From positions 1 to 64,000 of the forward strand of contig JAPLAE010000061.1 of the NCBI GenBank assembly GCA_026393455.1: a stretch of 64,000 nucleotides of DNA. Reading direction: 5' to 3'. This DNA is from Actinomycetota bacterium (lineage in GTDB: Bacteria > Actinomycetota > Acidimicrobiia > Acidimicrobiales > Acidimicrobilacustridaceae). The position numbers and the translations under genes are program-made. The notes beneath the pieces are model-generated. The model saw only the letters and a program-made list of their open reading frames with translations, was not told where the DNA came from and did no database searches. This document shows positions 29,582-39,627 of this stretch, piece after piece. Positions within the stretch are counted from its first letter, which is position 1, and every line of letters begins with the position of its first letter.

Positions 29582-30552
29582 AGTGCGTCACTTGTCGTGG
29601 CCCGGCCATCATTGATATTCGCCGCCATAACTCGAATTTCTGTGCCGAACACTTTATTGAGCAGTGTCAGCGCCAAGTTCGAAAGGCCATCGACGAGTTC
29701 TCCATGTTTGAGAAGTCGGACAAGATCTTGGTCGCGGTTTCCGGTGGAAAGGATTCGCTCGCGATCTGGGACCTTCTCCTCGATCTCGGCTACAGCGTTG
29801 ATGGGCTCTACATCGGTCTGGGAATCGGCGACTACAGCGATACCTCTCTTGAGTACGCAAGGGCCTATGCAAAGACGAGGTCTCTTCATTTGATTGAAGT
29901 CGACGTACCGTCCACGTTTGGTTTCGACATCCCCAATGGATCGCGAGCGGCCAAGCGCGTCCCGTGCTCGGCCTGCGGACTCTCCAAGCGTCATCTCTTC
30001 GATGAAGAAGCAGTCAAGGGCGGATACGACGTTCTAGTGACCGGTCACAATCTTGATGATGAAGCGGCCGTTCTGTTCGGCAACACCTTGCATTGGCACA
30101 CTGAATACCTCGGCCGACAGCTTCCTGTGCTGCCCGCCAGAGATGGGTTCCCCAAGAAAGTGAAACCACTAGTGCGCCTCGCTGAGCGGGAAACGGCGGC
30201 GTATTGCATCGTGAAGGGCATTGATTATCTCATCGATGAATGTCCTATGGCGGCTGGCAATAAACACCTCGGGTACAAGAACGCGTTGAATGAGATCGAG
30301 ACGGCATCGCCGGGAGCCAAACATTCCTTCTATTTCGGTTTCCTCGATCGGGCCGCGGAGTTTTTTGCAACTGAAGCCTCTATCGACCGCGAAGGACTCG
30401 GAGCCTGCGCATCATGTGGGGCCCCCACGACATCTGAAACTTGCGCTTTCTGTCGGCTTGTCCAACGAGCTGGCGGTCAACTTCCCGAACGAACCGGAGT
30501 CAACGCTGTGTCTGTCGATCTTGGACCTACCCGCTCAGGAGTTGTCCAATGA
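29578..30552 (+). CDS. ttuA: TtuA-like tRNA 2-thiolation enzyme (PP-loop ATPase, TtcA/Ncs6 superfamily)
   Basis: N-terminal Zn-finger CVTC...FCAEH; PP-loop AVSGGKDSL; VPCSACGLSKR and DECPMA catalytic/Fe-S cysteines; C-terminal CASC...CAFC Zn-finger. Confidence 0.85.
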   Translation: MKCVTCRGPAIIDIRRHNSNFCAEHFIEQCQRQVRKAIDEFSMFEKSDKILVAVSGGKDSLAIWDLLLDLGYSVDGLYIGLGIGDYSDTSLEYARAYAKTRSLHLIEVDVPSTFGFDIPNGSRAAKRVPCSACGLSKRHLFDEEAVKGGYDVLVTGHNLDDEAAVLFGNTLHWHTEYLGRQLPVLPARDGFPKKVKPLVRLAERETAAYCIVKGIDYLIDECPMAAGNKHLGYKNALNEIETASPGAKHSFYFGFLDRAAEFFATEASIDREGLGACASCGAPTTSETCAFCRLVQRAGGQLPERTGVNAVSVDLGPTRSGVVQ

Positions 30553-31322
30553 GTCGGACATTCGCTGTGGGCGACAGGGTGCTACTCATCGATCCCAAGA
30601 AGCGCCGTTATCTGATCACACTGAAACCTGCCGGAGAATTTCATTCACACTCGGGTTTCGTACCCCATGATTCACTCATCGATTCCCCAGAAGGCATCAC
30701 GGTTCAGTCGACGAAAAATGTTGGGTATCTCGCAGTTCGGCCGACACTTTCGGACTTCGTACTCAAGATGCCACGCGGCGCTCAGGTCATCTACCCCAAG
30801 GATCTCGGTCCCATACTGATGCACGCCGACATCTTTCCCGGGGCGCGAGTTCTCGAGTCAGGCATCGGCTCCGGGGCGCTCTCGATGACGATGTTGCGTG
30901 CCGGCGCCGACATCGTGGGCTACGAGTTGCGCGAAGACTTCGCCGACCGGGCGAAAGAAAATGTCGAGGCGTTCCTCGGTGCAGAGGTGCTCGATCGCTA
31001 CCGAATCGAATTACGCGATTGCTACGACGGAATCGATGAAACCGATCTCGACCGAGTGGTTCTCGATCTACCAGAGCCGTGGCAGGTAGTTCCCCATGCG
31101 GCCAAAGCAATGCATCCCGGTGGGATCCTCCTGGCCTACACCCCAAGCATTGTGCAGGCGATGCAACTGCGCGAGGCCCTCGAACAGAGCCCCTTCGATA
31201 TGCCTGAGACAATCGAGGTGCTGAATCGGACCTGGCACATCGAAGGTCTTGCGGTTCGGCCAGATCATCGAATGGTCGCCCACACTGGTTTCCTCACCCA
31301 TGCGCGCCTGCTCGGCGGCTGA
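30549..31322 (+). CDS. trmI: tRNA (adenine(58)-N1)-methyltransferase
   Basis: GAQVIYPKDLGPILMHADIFPGARVLESGIGSGALSMTMLRA; LDLPEPWQVVPHAAKAMHPGGILLAYTPSIVQ; ATGA overlap with ttuA. Confidence 0.95.
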   Translation: MSRTFAVGDRVLLIDPKKRRYLITLKPAGEFHSHSGFVPHDSLIDSPEGITVQSTKNVGYLAVRPTLSDFVLKMPRGAQVIYPKDLGPILMHADIFPGARVLESGIGSGALSMTMLRAGADIVGYELREDFADRAKENVEAFLGAEVLDRYRIELRDCYDGIDETDLDRVVLDLPEPWQVVPHAAKAMHPGGILLAYTPSIVQAMQLREALEQSPFDMPETIEVLNRTWHIEGLAVRPDHRMVAHTGFLTHARLLGG

Positions 31323-31358
31323 ACGCTTGGCTGCCGTGTCCAGTGGCCGGGTCCTCCT

Positions 31359-32525
31359 TTGAGTTTTCTAGACATCGCTCTTCTTGTTGCGATCGCTCTA
31401 GCGATTCTGGGTGGCTACCGCTTGGGCCTCATCACGAGAGTTGTTTCGTGGATCGGTCTCGCTGCTGGTCTTGCACTGGCTGTATGGCTTTTGCCTCGAT
31501 TCCTCGACCAGCTCGACTCAACTAACAGCGGGCTACTTCTCGTGCTTTCCATCGGACTCCTACTCGTGGGAGCCACTTTGGGCCAGGCCATCGGTTTCGT
31601 CGTCGGTGGTCGCCTCACGCCTCGGAGACGCGATGGCGCGTTTGGCGCCATTGATCGTGTGCTCGGTGGCATGGCTGGACTCGTTGGTGTCGTCATCATT
31701 CTTTGGCTCGTGATTCCCATCTTCATCGCGAGTCCTGGATGGTTGGCTTCACAGACCTCGAATTCTTGGATTGCCCGAACCGTTGAGAATTCACTCCCGC
31801 CTGCGCCAGACGCGATGCAAGCGCTTCGGTCAGTCGTCGGTCAAGATTCCTTCCCTGACGTCTTTGATGCGCTGCGTCCGACTCCCAATCTCGGGGCTCC
31901 TCCGGAATCGACTGGCCTTTCTCTCGATGTCGCTGCTCGAGTGGCGCGATCGGTTGTGAAAGTCGAGGGACCGGCCTGCAACAAACTGCAGGATGGCTCG
32001 GGTTTTGTCATAGGCGATGGACTCATCGTCACGAACGCCCACGTTGTTGCGGGAGAGCGGTCGACAAACATCCTTCGCGACGATGGGCGTCGATTCGATG
32101 GGACAGTGATTGCCTTCGATCCCGCACGCGATCTCGCCGTCGTTCGAGTGTCGGGTTTCGACCGTCCGCCTCTTCCCTTATCGAACGCAAAAAGTGAAGG
32201 GACAAGCGGGGGAGTCTTCGGTCACCCTGGAGGAGAGCCGCTTCGTATCGCTCCGTTCAAGGTTGCTCGTCTCATCAACGCAACTGGTCGAGATATCTAT
32301 GGCAGCAGCAAGACGGAGCGGAAAGTTCTCGAAATTTCTGCGACCTTGCGTCCAGGAGATTCCGGATCTGCGCTCGTGAACCAGCAAGGGGAAGTCGTCG
32401 GTATCGCCTTCGCTATTGCGCGCGACATTCCAAACGTGGCGTACGCCTTAACTCCATCAGAATTACAAGCGACACTCGCAACTACAGGGACGAAAACGGT
32501 AAGTACCGGCAGCTGTCTGAACTGA
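31359..32525 (+). CDS. MarP-like membrane serine protease (CvpA-type TM region plus trypsin-like domain)
   Basis: Four hydrophobic segments, then GSGFVIGDGLIVTNAHVVAGE, DPARDLAVVRV, RPGDSGSALVNQQGEVVGIAFA. Confidence 0.88.
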   Translation: MSFLDIALLVAIALAILGGYRLGLITRVVSWIGLAAGLALAVWLLPRFLDQLDSTNSGLLLVLSIGLLLVGATLGQAIGFVVGGRLTPRRRDGAFGAIDRVLGGMAGLVGVVIILWLVIPIFIASPGWLASQTSNSWIARTVENSLPPAPDAMQALRSVVGQDSFPDVFDALRPTPNLGAPPESTGLSLDVAARVARSVVKVEGPACNKLQDGSGFVIGDGLIVTNAHVVAGERSTNILRDDGRRFDGTVIAFDPARDLAVVRVSGFDRPPLPLSNAKSEGTSGGVFGHPGGEPLRIAPFKVARLINATGRDIYGSSKTERKVLEISATLRPGDSGSALVNQQGEVVGIAFAIARDIPNVAYALTPSELQATLATTGTKTVSTGSCLN

Positions 32526-32566
32526 AATTGGCTCAACCGGCATGCAGGATCGCGTGCCTCAACGCG

Positions 32567-32594
32567 AATGAGCCCCGGCGAACCGGGGCTCATT
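32567..32594. terminator. Bidirectional intrinsic-terminator-like hairpin
   Basis: AATGAGCCCCGG-CGAA-CCGGGGCTCATT, perfect 12-bp stem with 4-nt loop between convergent genes. Confidence 0.75.
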
Positions 32595-32621
32595 CATAAG
32601 ATTTCAGCGTTTCGATGCGTA

Positions 32622-32858
32622 TTACTCGACTTCGATAAAGATGCATTCTCCGGGGCATTCCTCTGCCGATTCGATGACTCCATCGAGTTGACCCTCGGGA
32701 ATGTTGGCGAGCCCGGCGGTGCCGCCTGGGTCGGAGAAGACCTTGTCGCCCTCCCTGACATATGCAAGACCATCGTCAAGCAGGGTGAACACGTCGGGCG
32801 CGATCTCTTCGCAGAGTCCGTCGCCTGTGCAGAGATCCTGATCGATCCAGACCTTCAT
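32622..32858 (-). CDS. Small ferredoxin
   Basis: WIDQDLCTGDGLCEEIAPDVF...AEECPGECIFIE; spacing suggests a 3Fe-4S or 4Fe-4S single-cluster ferredoxin. Confidence 0.88.
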   Translation of the reverse strand: MKVWIDQDLCTGDGLCEEIAPDVFTLLDDGLAYVREGDKVFSDPGGTAGLANIPEGQLDGVIESAEECPGECIFIEVE

Positions 32859-33066
32859 GTGTCAGTACACCTCTTCGTGAGGGGGGATAGGTAACGACGA
32901 AACCATAGTGGGTGAACGGCTCAACATGAAACACGGGGCCCCAATTACCGGACCTAGGAGATCGACCGTCTTAGGTGTTCGAACCCGTCAGCCCACATCT
33001 CGCCCGAGGCAGACCGAGGCCGAGTCCTCCCGATAGGGTCCGTGCCACGACGAGGAGGACTGCGTA

Positions 33067-34824
33067 ATGAGCCCCCAAGAAGCCGAAGAGAACAACACAG
33101 GTTCCAACGAGGACCTTCGTGAGCAGTTTCGTGTTCTTGAAGAAGAGGTCGCCTCTCTCCGTCGACGCCTCCAAGATGCGCCGAAGCGAGTCCGAACGCT
33201 TGAGGAGCGACTTTTGGAGACGAAAGGTCAGCTCACTCAGGCCGTTGGCCAGAACGAGAAATTGACCTACACGCTGCGAGAGGCCCGTGAGCACATTGCT
33301 TCGCTGCGTGAAGAAGTCGAAAAACTCACGCAGCCTCCGGCTGCCTACGGAACGTTCCTTGGCCAAAACGATGACGGAACTGCCGACGTTTACTCAGGTG
33401 GGCGGAAGGTACGCGTCTCCCTGCACCCAGACATCAACGCTCGGGAACTCATCCGTGGCTCCGAAGTCGTCCTCAATGAATCTCTGAACGTTGTTATGGC
33501 CAGATCTCCAGAGCGAACTGGTGAAGTCGTCACGTTTAAAGAGCTTCTGAGCGATGGCCTGCGGGCGATGGTCGTCGGCCGTGCGGACGAGGAACAGGTC
33601 GTTGAACTTGGTGCCGACCTACTCGGTGTGAAACTTCGCTCAGGCGATTCGGTCCTGCTCGACGCTCGAGCCTCAATGTTGCTTGAGAAGCTGCCTCGAC
33701 CCGATGTCGAAGAACTTGTGCTTGAGGAAGTTCCAGATGTCTCCTATGAAGACGTCGGTGGTCTCGATTCACAAATCGAGCAGATCATGGACGCAGTCGA
33801 GCTCCCGTTTCTTCATCACGAACTTTTTGCCGAACACAAGTTGCCTGCACCAAAAGGGATCCTCCTTTACGGACCTCCCGGATGCGGGAAGACGCTCATC
33901 GCGAAGGCAGTGGCCAACTCACTCGCGAAGAAAGTTGCAGAAGTATCCGGCGACGAACACGCTCGTAGCTACTTCCTGAACATCAAGGGGCCAGAACTCC
34001 TCAATAAGTACGTCGGCGAAACTGAGCGGCAGATACGTCTCGTGTTCGAGCGAGCGCGCGAAAAGAGCGAAGAAGGCTGGCCTGTAATCATTTTCTTTGA
34101 CGAAATGGATTCCCTTTTCCGCACGCGTGGAACAGGAATTAGTTCGGATATGGAATCCACAATCGTGCCGCAACTTCTCGCCGAAATCGATGGCGTTGAA
34201 ACGTTGAAGAACGTGATTGTCATTGGGGCTTCAAATCGAGAAGACCTGATCGATCCAGCAATCCTTCGTCCCGGTCGACTTGATGTGAAGATCAAAATCG
34301 AACGGCCTGACGAGAATTCAGCGGGTCAGATTTTTGCTCGGTACCTCACGTCTGATCTTCCTCTCGATGCGTCTGAAGTCGACTCCCTCGGCGGTGGAGA
34401 CCCTGAGAAGACCGTGCGAGTAATGATCGAACAGACGGTGGCCGAGATGTATCGCGCCGACGAAGCAAATCAGTTCCTTGAAGTCACCTACCAAAATGGC
34501 GACAAAGAAATCATGTACTTCAAAGATTTCTCTTCGGGAGCAATGATCGAAAACATCGTTCGTCGGGCGAAGAAACTCGCAATCAAACGATTCCTTCGCA
34601 CGAATGAGCGCGGTATTCGCGTCGACGACATGTTCGAATCGATTCATCAGGAATACAAGGAGCACGAAGATCTCCCGAATACGACGAATCCCGACGACTG
34701 GGCGAAAATCTCCGGCAAGAAAGGTGAGCGGATTATTTACATCCGAACACTGGTCAAGCATTCTGAATCGGAAACTGGTGGTGGACGGTCAATCGAGCGT
34801 GTCGGAACCGGTCAATACCTTTGA
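33067..34824 (+). CDS. arc: Proteasome-associated AAA+ ATPase Mpa/ARC
   Basis: N-terminal coiled coil, interdomain OB region, [43 protein letters not shown]-terminal GQYL. Confidence 0.97.
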   Translation: MSPQEAEENNTGSNEDLREQFRVLEEEVASLRRRLQDAPKRVRTLEERLLETKGQLTQAVGQNEKLTYTLREAREHIASLREEVEKLTQPPAAYGTFLGQNDDGTADVYSGGRKVRVSLHPDINARELIRGSEVVLNESLNVVMARSPERTGEVVTFKELLSDGLRAMVVGRADEEQVVELGADLLGVKLRSGDSVLLDARASMLLEKLPRPDVEELVLEEVPDVSYEDVGGLDSQIEQIMDAVELPFLHHELFAEHKLPAPKGILLYGPPGCGKTLIAKAVANSLAKKVAEVSGDEHARSYFLNIKGPELLNKYVGETERQIRLVFERAREKSEEGWPVIIFFDEMDSLFRTRGTGISSDMESTIVPQLLAEIDGVETLKNVIVIGASNREDLIDPAILRPGRLDVKIKIERPDENSAGQIFARYLTSDLPLDASEVDSLGGGDPEKTVRVMIEQTVAEMYRADEANQFLEVTYQNGDKEIMYFKDFSSGAMIENIVRRAKKLAIKRFLRTNERGIRVDDMFESIHQEYKEHEDLPNTTNPDDWAKISGKKGERIIYIRTLVKHSESETGGGRSIERVGTGQYL

Positions 34825-34862
34825 GTGATTCAACGCGAATGACGAATCGGTAGTATCGGCTC

Positions 34863-36374
34863 GTGGCGATCCGGAAGATCTGCGGCATTGAGACTGAATA
34901 CGGCATCGTTCATCGCGGGATCGACGATCCCAATCCAATTACGGCTTCGTCGGTGCTCATCAACTCTTACTTGAGTGAACTCAATCGTTCCGGTGGATCT
35001 GCGCTCGGCGTACCCCAGATCGGATGGGACTTCGAGTTCGAGAGTCCAAGTCGCGACGCCCGAGGAGCCACGCCGATTGATGCGATGCCTCCTGAGATCG
35101 AGACGCATCTCACGAATGCAGTCCTAACAAATGGTGCTCGCTACTACGTCGATCACGCCCATCCAGAACTCTCGACGCCTGAGTGCGGTGATGCCCTTTC
35201 CGTCGTCACCTTCGATCGCTCTGCCGAAGTCATTCTCGAGCGCTCAATGCTCGCTGCAGATGCCCTACTTCCCGACGGACAGTCAATTGTCGTCTACAAG
35301 AACAACTCGGACGGCAAGGGAAACTCGTATGGGTGCCACGAGAATTATCTCGTCGATCGCGGCCTTCCTTTTGGTCGGATTGTTGCTGAAGTAACCCCTC
35401 ACTTCATCACTCGGCAGATCTTTTGCGGTGCGGGAAAAGTGGGCAGCGAGATCGGACTCTCTACGGATGAGGTGCCCTTTCAAATCAGCCAACGAGCAGA
35501 TTTCTTCGAGGAAGAGGTGGGCCTCGAGACAACGCTCAAACGACCAATCATCAACACGCGCGATGAGCCGCACGCTGACCCTCAGAAGTATCGAAGGCTC
35601 CACGTCATCATTGGTGACGCCAACATGAGCGAGGTGGCGACCTTCCTCAAGGTCGGCACCACCGCACTCGTATTGGCAATGATCGAAGACGATTGGGTCA
35701 ACGCCGATTTCCGATTCACCTCGCCGATTGCGGCACTTCGGTCCGTTAGTACCGATCTCTCGATGTCAGCAGTTCTGCCACTCGCCAGCGGCGGGTCGAT
35801 CACGGCCCTCGAGGTGCAAATGCACCTACTGGAGCGAGCAATCGACTGGACGGATCATCATGGATTCGAGCTTGTTGGAGAGGAAGCGGGACCAGAAATA
35901 CTCAAGCGTTGGAGTGAAGCGCTTTCGGCCATCGAAGCCGGGAGCGCTTCACTCGCTTCGACCGTTGATTGGATTGCGAAATACCGACTGATCGATGGCT
36001 ACCGCGAGCGACACGGGCTCTCTTGGGGCGACGCACGGTTGCATGCTCTTGATCTGCAGTATCACGATCTCCGCCCAGAAAAGTCCCTGGCTCGTCGGGT
36101 CGGCCTAGAAACAATCTGTTCAACGAGCGGCATCGAACGGGGTATCTCGCATCCACCGGATGACACTCGCGCCTATTTCCGTGGCGCCTGTCTGGCGAAG
36201 TTTGGTTCCGACATTGTTTCCGCGAATTGGGACTCCCTGGTCTTCGACGTCGGAGGGGCCTCGCTCCGGCGAGTGGCCATGATGGAACCGTCCCGTGGGA
36301 CCGCTGCCCACGTGGCTAGCGTGATCGAATCAAGCCAAACAGCCGCCGAGTTGCTAGATCAACTTGGCTCGTAG
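34863..36374 (+). CDS. dop: Pup deamidase/depupylase Dop
   Basis: [69 protein letters not shown]. Confidence 0.96.
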   Translation: MAIRKICGIETEYGIVHRGIDDPNPITASSVLINSYLSELNRSGGSALGVPQIGWDFEFESPSRDARGATPIDAMPPEIETHLTNAVLTNGARYYVDHAHPELSTPECGDALSVVTFDRSAEVILERSMLAADALLPDGQSIVVYKNNSDGKGNSYGCHENYLVDRGLPFGRIVAEVTPHFITRQIFCGAGKVGSEIGLSTDEVPFQISQRADFFEEEVGLETTLKRPIINTRDEPHADPQKYRRLHVIIGDANMSEVATFLKVGTTALVLAMIEDDWVNADFRFTSPIAALRSVSTDLSMSAVLPLASGGSITALEVQMHLLERAIDWTDHHGFELVGEEAGPEILKRWSEALSAIEAGSASLASTVDWIAKYRLIDGYRERHGLSWGDARLHALDLQYHDLRPEKSLARRVGLETICSTSGIERGISHPPDDTRAYFRGACLAKFGSDIVSANWDSLVFDVGGASLRRVAMMEPSRGTAAHVASVIESSQTAAELLDQLGS

Positions 36375-36428
36375 AGCGAGCAGTTGCGGTTCGCCAAGGA
36401 TTGCTCGCATCGAAAAGAAGGAGGTGCC

Positions 36429-36623
36429 ATGCCTGAACGTGAACAAATCAGACGAACTCCAGCTGAGCGACCCGGGACATCAGTGGATGACGCTCCCCAG
36501 AGTTCTGAATCGGGTGAAAAACTCAAAGCGGAACTCGATGACCTTCTCGACGAAATCGACGAAGTCCTTGAGACAAATGCAGAAGACTTTGTGAGGAGTT
36601 TCGTGCAAAAGGGTGGGCAATAG
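36429..36623 (+). CDS. pup: Prokaryotic ubiquitin-like protein Pup
   Basis: 64 aa ending DDLLDEIDEVLETNAEDFVRSFVQKGGQ; AAGGAGGT SD; follows dop. Confidence 0.97.
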   Translation: MPEREQIRRTPAERPGTSVDDAPQSSESGEKLKAELDDLLDEIDEVLETNAEDFVRSFVQKGGQ

Positions 36624-36665
36624 TCACTTGGGCTCCGCTGGCCTCGAGCCGGTAGCCTTTCGTCC

Positions 36666-37508
36666 GTGACTATGCCGTTCTTTGCACCTTCTGACGATCC
36701 CGGCCCCGACTTTGCTGCCCTTGCGAAAATCCAAGGGCTCGCTCCGATAGCGCCATTGTCAGCTGTTGACGATCGACTCCGCATTACCCATGCCACAACG
36801 GTCGTGGCCGTTCGGTATGTCGATGGCGTCGTCATGGCCGGTGACCGGCGAGCGACATCAGGCAACATCATCAGTCATCGCGCGATCGAGAAAGTGTTTC
36901 CCGCCGATCGCCATTCCGGAGTGGCAATAGCGGGTGCGGCTGGTCCAGCAATGGAAATGGTGAAGCTCTTCCAGCTTCAACTTGAGCACTACGAGAAAGT
37001 CGAAGGCTCGCAACTTTCTCTTGAAGGCAAAGCGAATCAGCTCGGTCAAATGGTTCGCAACAACCTGCCCGCAGCGATGCAAGGCCTCGTAGTTGTTCCG
37101 ATTTTCGCTGGATTCGATGTACGTCGCGAAACTGGACGACTTTTTCAGTACGACATCACCGGCGGTCGTTACGAAGAATCGAATTTCGCAACGAGCGGTT
37201 CCGGGGGTTCGCTGGCCGGCTCCGTCGTGAAGATGAAATTCCACGAAGGACTCACCCGAGATGAAGCAGTCGATCTCGTCATCACGGCGCTCTTTGAGGC
37301 TGCCGATGAAGATTCAGCTACCGGGGGCCCCGACATGGTTCGTGGCATTTACCCAGTCGTGGCAACTATCACGCTCGATGGTTTTGAACGGGTCCTCGAC
37401 GCCGAAATAGCCGAACGATTTGTCGGATTGCTCGATGTGCTTGCTTCCCGTGATGGTGGCGGTCGAATTTCTGAAACGGCCACCGAAACTGCAGGGGGTG
37501 CGCTATGA
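36666..37508 (+). CDS. prcB: Proteasome beta subunit
   Basis: THATTVVAVRYVDGVVMAGDRRATSGNIISHRAIEKVFPAD with processing site before TTV. Confidence 0.97.
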   Translation: MTMPFFAPSDDPGPDFAALAKIQGLAPIAPLSAVDDRLRITHATTVVAVRYVDGVVMAGDRRATSGNIISHRAIEKVFPADRHSGVAIAGAAGPAMEMVKLFQLQLEHYEKVEGSQLSLEGKANQLGQMVRNNLPAAMQGLVVVPIFAGFDVRRETGRLFQYDITGGRYEESNFATSGSGGSLAGSVVKMKFHEGLTRDEAVDLVITALFEAADEDSATGGPDMVRGIYPVVATITLDGFERVLDAEIAERFVGLLDVLASRDGGGRISETATETAGGAL

Positions 37509-38188
37509 GCATGCCGTTCTACGTTGCACCAGAACAGGTCATGAAAGATCGTGCCGACTATGCCCGCAAAGGTATCGCTCGCGGTCGTTCGCTGGTGGCG
37601 GTTCAATTTGCTGGGGGTATTGCGATCGTCGCCGAGAACCCTTCGACAACGCTTCGCAAAGTTAGTGAGATCTATGACCGTATTGCGTTTGCCGGTGTCG
37701 GCAAATACAACGAATTCGACCAGCTGCGAATCGCCGGCGTTCGCGCTGCTGATCTCAAAGGATTCTCCTACAGCCGTGAAGACGTCGACGCTCGGAGCCT
37801 GGGTAATCAATACGCACAGATCCTCGGTCAGGTTTTTACCCATGAGATGAAGCCCATGGAGGTAGAGATTCTCGTTGCCGAAGTTGGTGTTGCGGAACCG
37901 GACGACCAGTTCTTCCACATTCTCTACGACGGCACAGTTATGGACGAGAATCGATTCACCGTCTTAGGCGGCGACGCTGACGCTATTGCCAGTCGTCTTG
38001 AGGCGACTTGGGCCCCTGGACTTGATCTTCTTTCGGTGCTGGCACTAGCGGTTGCTGCATTGGCGGGACCCGACCGTTCACTCGTTGCTTCCGACCTTGA
38101 AGTAGCAGTTCTTGATCGAGGTGCCCAGCGACGCTCATTCCGCAGGATAGAACGCGCAGAATTGCCAGCCTTCCTTCCCGAAGCTTGA
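37505..38188 (+). CDS. prcA: Proteasome alpha subunit
   Basis: MPFYVAPEQVMKDRADYARKGIARGRSLVAVQFAGGIAIVAENPSTTLRKVSEIYDRIAFAGVGKYNEFDQLR. Confidence 0.97.
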   Translation: MSMPFYVAPEQVMKDRADYARKGIARGRSLVAVQFAGGIAIVAENPSTTLRKVSEIYDRIAFAGVGKYNEFDQLRIAGVRAADLKGFSYSREDVDARSLGNQYAQILGQVFTHEMKPMEVEILVAEVGVAEPDDQFFHILYDGTVMDENRFTVLGGDADAIASRLEATWAPGLDLLSVLALAVAALAGPDRSLVASDLEVAVLDRGAQRRSFRRIERAELPAFLPEA

Positions 38189-38236
38189 TTTTTGGCTGAG
38201 CACACTCGCCGGGAGCTTCGCCGGTAGCGTGCCGAT

Positions 38237-39595
38237 ATGGAGCGTCGAATCTTCGGACTCGAGAACGAGTATGGGGTTACATGCACGTTGCGCGGGCAAC
38301 GTCGTCTGAGCCCAGACGAGGTTGCGAGATATCTCTTCCGCCGTGTCGTCTCGTGGGGCAGGAGCTCAAATGTCTTCCTGCAAAATGGTGCTCGTCTCTA
38401 TCTCGATGTTGGATCGCACCCTGAATACGCAACTCCCGAATGTGACTCGATTCACGATGTCGTTGTTCATGACAAAGCGGGGGAGAGGATCCTCGAGCAG
38501 CTCTTGACGTCAGCCGAGAAACGCCTCGCCGACGAGGGCATCAATGGCGATATCTACCTCTTCAAGAACAACACTGATTCAGCGGGCAATTCCTATGGCT
38601 GTCACGAAAACTATCTGACAGGCCGGACCGAGGAACTCGCGCATTACACAAACGCATTGATTCCGTTTTTGGTAACGAGGCAAATCTATGCCGGAGCAGG
38701 CAAGGTTCTTCAGACCGCTCGCGGAGCGATGTTCTGCATCTCACAGCGAGCGGAACACATATGGGAAGGCACATCGTCGGCCACGACGCGCAGCCGCCCC
38801 ATTATCAACACGCGAGATGAGCCCCACGCTGATGCCGAGAAATATCGGCGCCTTCATGTGATCGTCGGTGATTCCAATATGAGTGAGTACGCAACGTTCC
38901 TCAAAGTAGGCACGACGGCGATTCTCCTTCGGATGCTGGAAGAGCCCAATGTGATCATGCGGGATATGACACTCGAGAACCCGATCCGGGCAATTCGAGA
39001 AATCAGTCACGACATGACGTGCACCCGAAAGGTTCGTCTCGCAAATGGGCGAGAGGCCACTGCGCTTGAGATCCAAAGCGAGTACCTCACACGAGCTCTG
39101 CGCTATGCCGAGCGACGCGATCTCTCTCCACTCGAGAAGCAAGCACTCGGGATGTGGGAAAAATCCCTCACGACGATCGAAAAAGATCCACTTGGCCAGG
39201 ACCGAGAAGCCGACTGGGTGATCAAATACAAACTGATCGAAGCGTTCCGCGAACGACATTCTCTTGAGCTCACTGATCCGAGGGTGTCGCTCCTTGACCT
39301 CCAGTATCACGACATCAGTCGCAAAAGAGGTGTTTTCTACCGCATGCAAGATCGTGGACTTGTTGAGCGCATTTGTGGTGATGCCGAAATTGAAGAGGCC
39401 ATTGAAACGCCACCGCAGACAACGCGGGCAAGATTGCGCGGGGAGTTCATCAAGAAGGCGAAAGAACGAAAGCGCGATTACACCGTCGATTGGGTGCATT
39501 TGAAGTTAAATGACCAAGCACAACGTACGGTTCTTTGTAAGGACCCGTTCCGGTCACACGACGAGCGCGTCGAAAAACTGATCGCATCCTTGTGA
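38237..39595 (+). CDS. pafA: Pup ligase PafA
   Basis: [71 protein letters not shown]. Confidence 0.97.
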   Translation: MERRIFGLENEYGVTCTLRGQRRLSPDEVARYLFRRVVSWGRSSNVFLQNGARLYLDVGSHPEYATPECDSIHDVVVHDKAGERILEQLLTSAEKRLADEGINGDIYLFKNNTDSAGNSYGCHENYLTGRTEELAHYTNALIPFLVTRQIYAGAGKVLQTARGAMFCISQRAEHIWEGTSSATTRSRPIINTRDEPHADAEKYRRLHVIVGDSNMSEYATFLKVGTTAILLRMLEEPNVIMRDMTLENPIRAIREISHDMTCTRKVRLANGREATALEIQSEYLTRALRYAERRDLSPLEKQALGMWEKSLTTIEKDPLGQDREADWVIKYKLIEAFRERHSLELTDPRVSLLDLQYHDISRKRGVFYRMQDRGLVERICGDAEIEEAIETPPQTTRARLRGEFIKKAKERKRDYTVDWVHLKLNDQAQRTVLCKDPFRSHDERVEKLIASL

Positions 39596-39627
39596 CCCCT
39601 TCTGCAAATCATTTTGATGGATAACTC

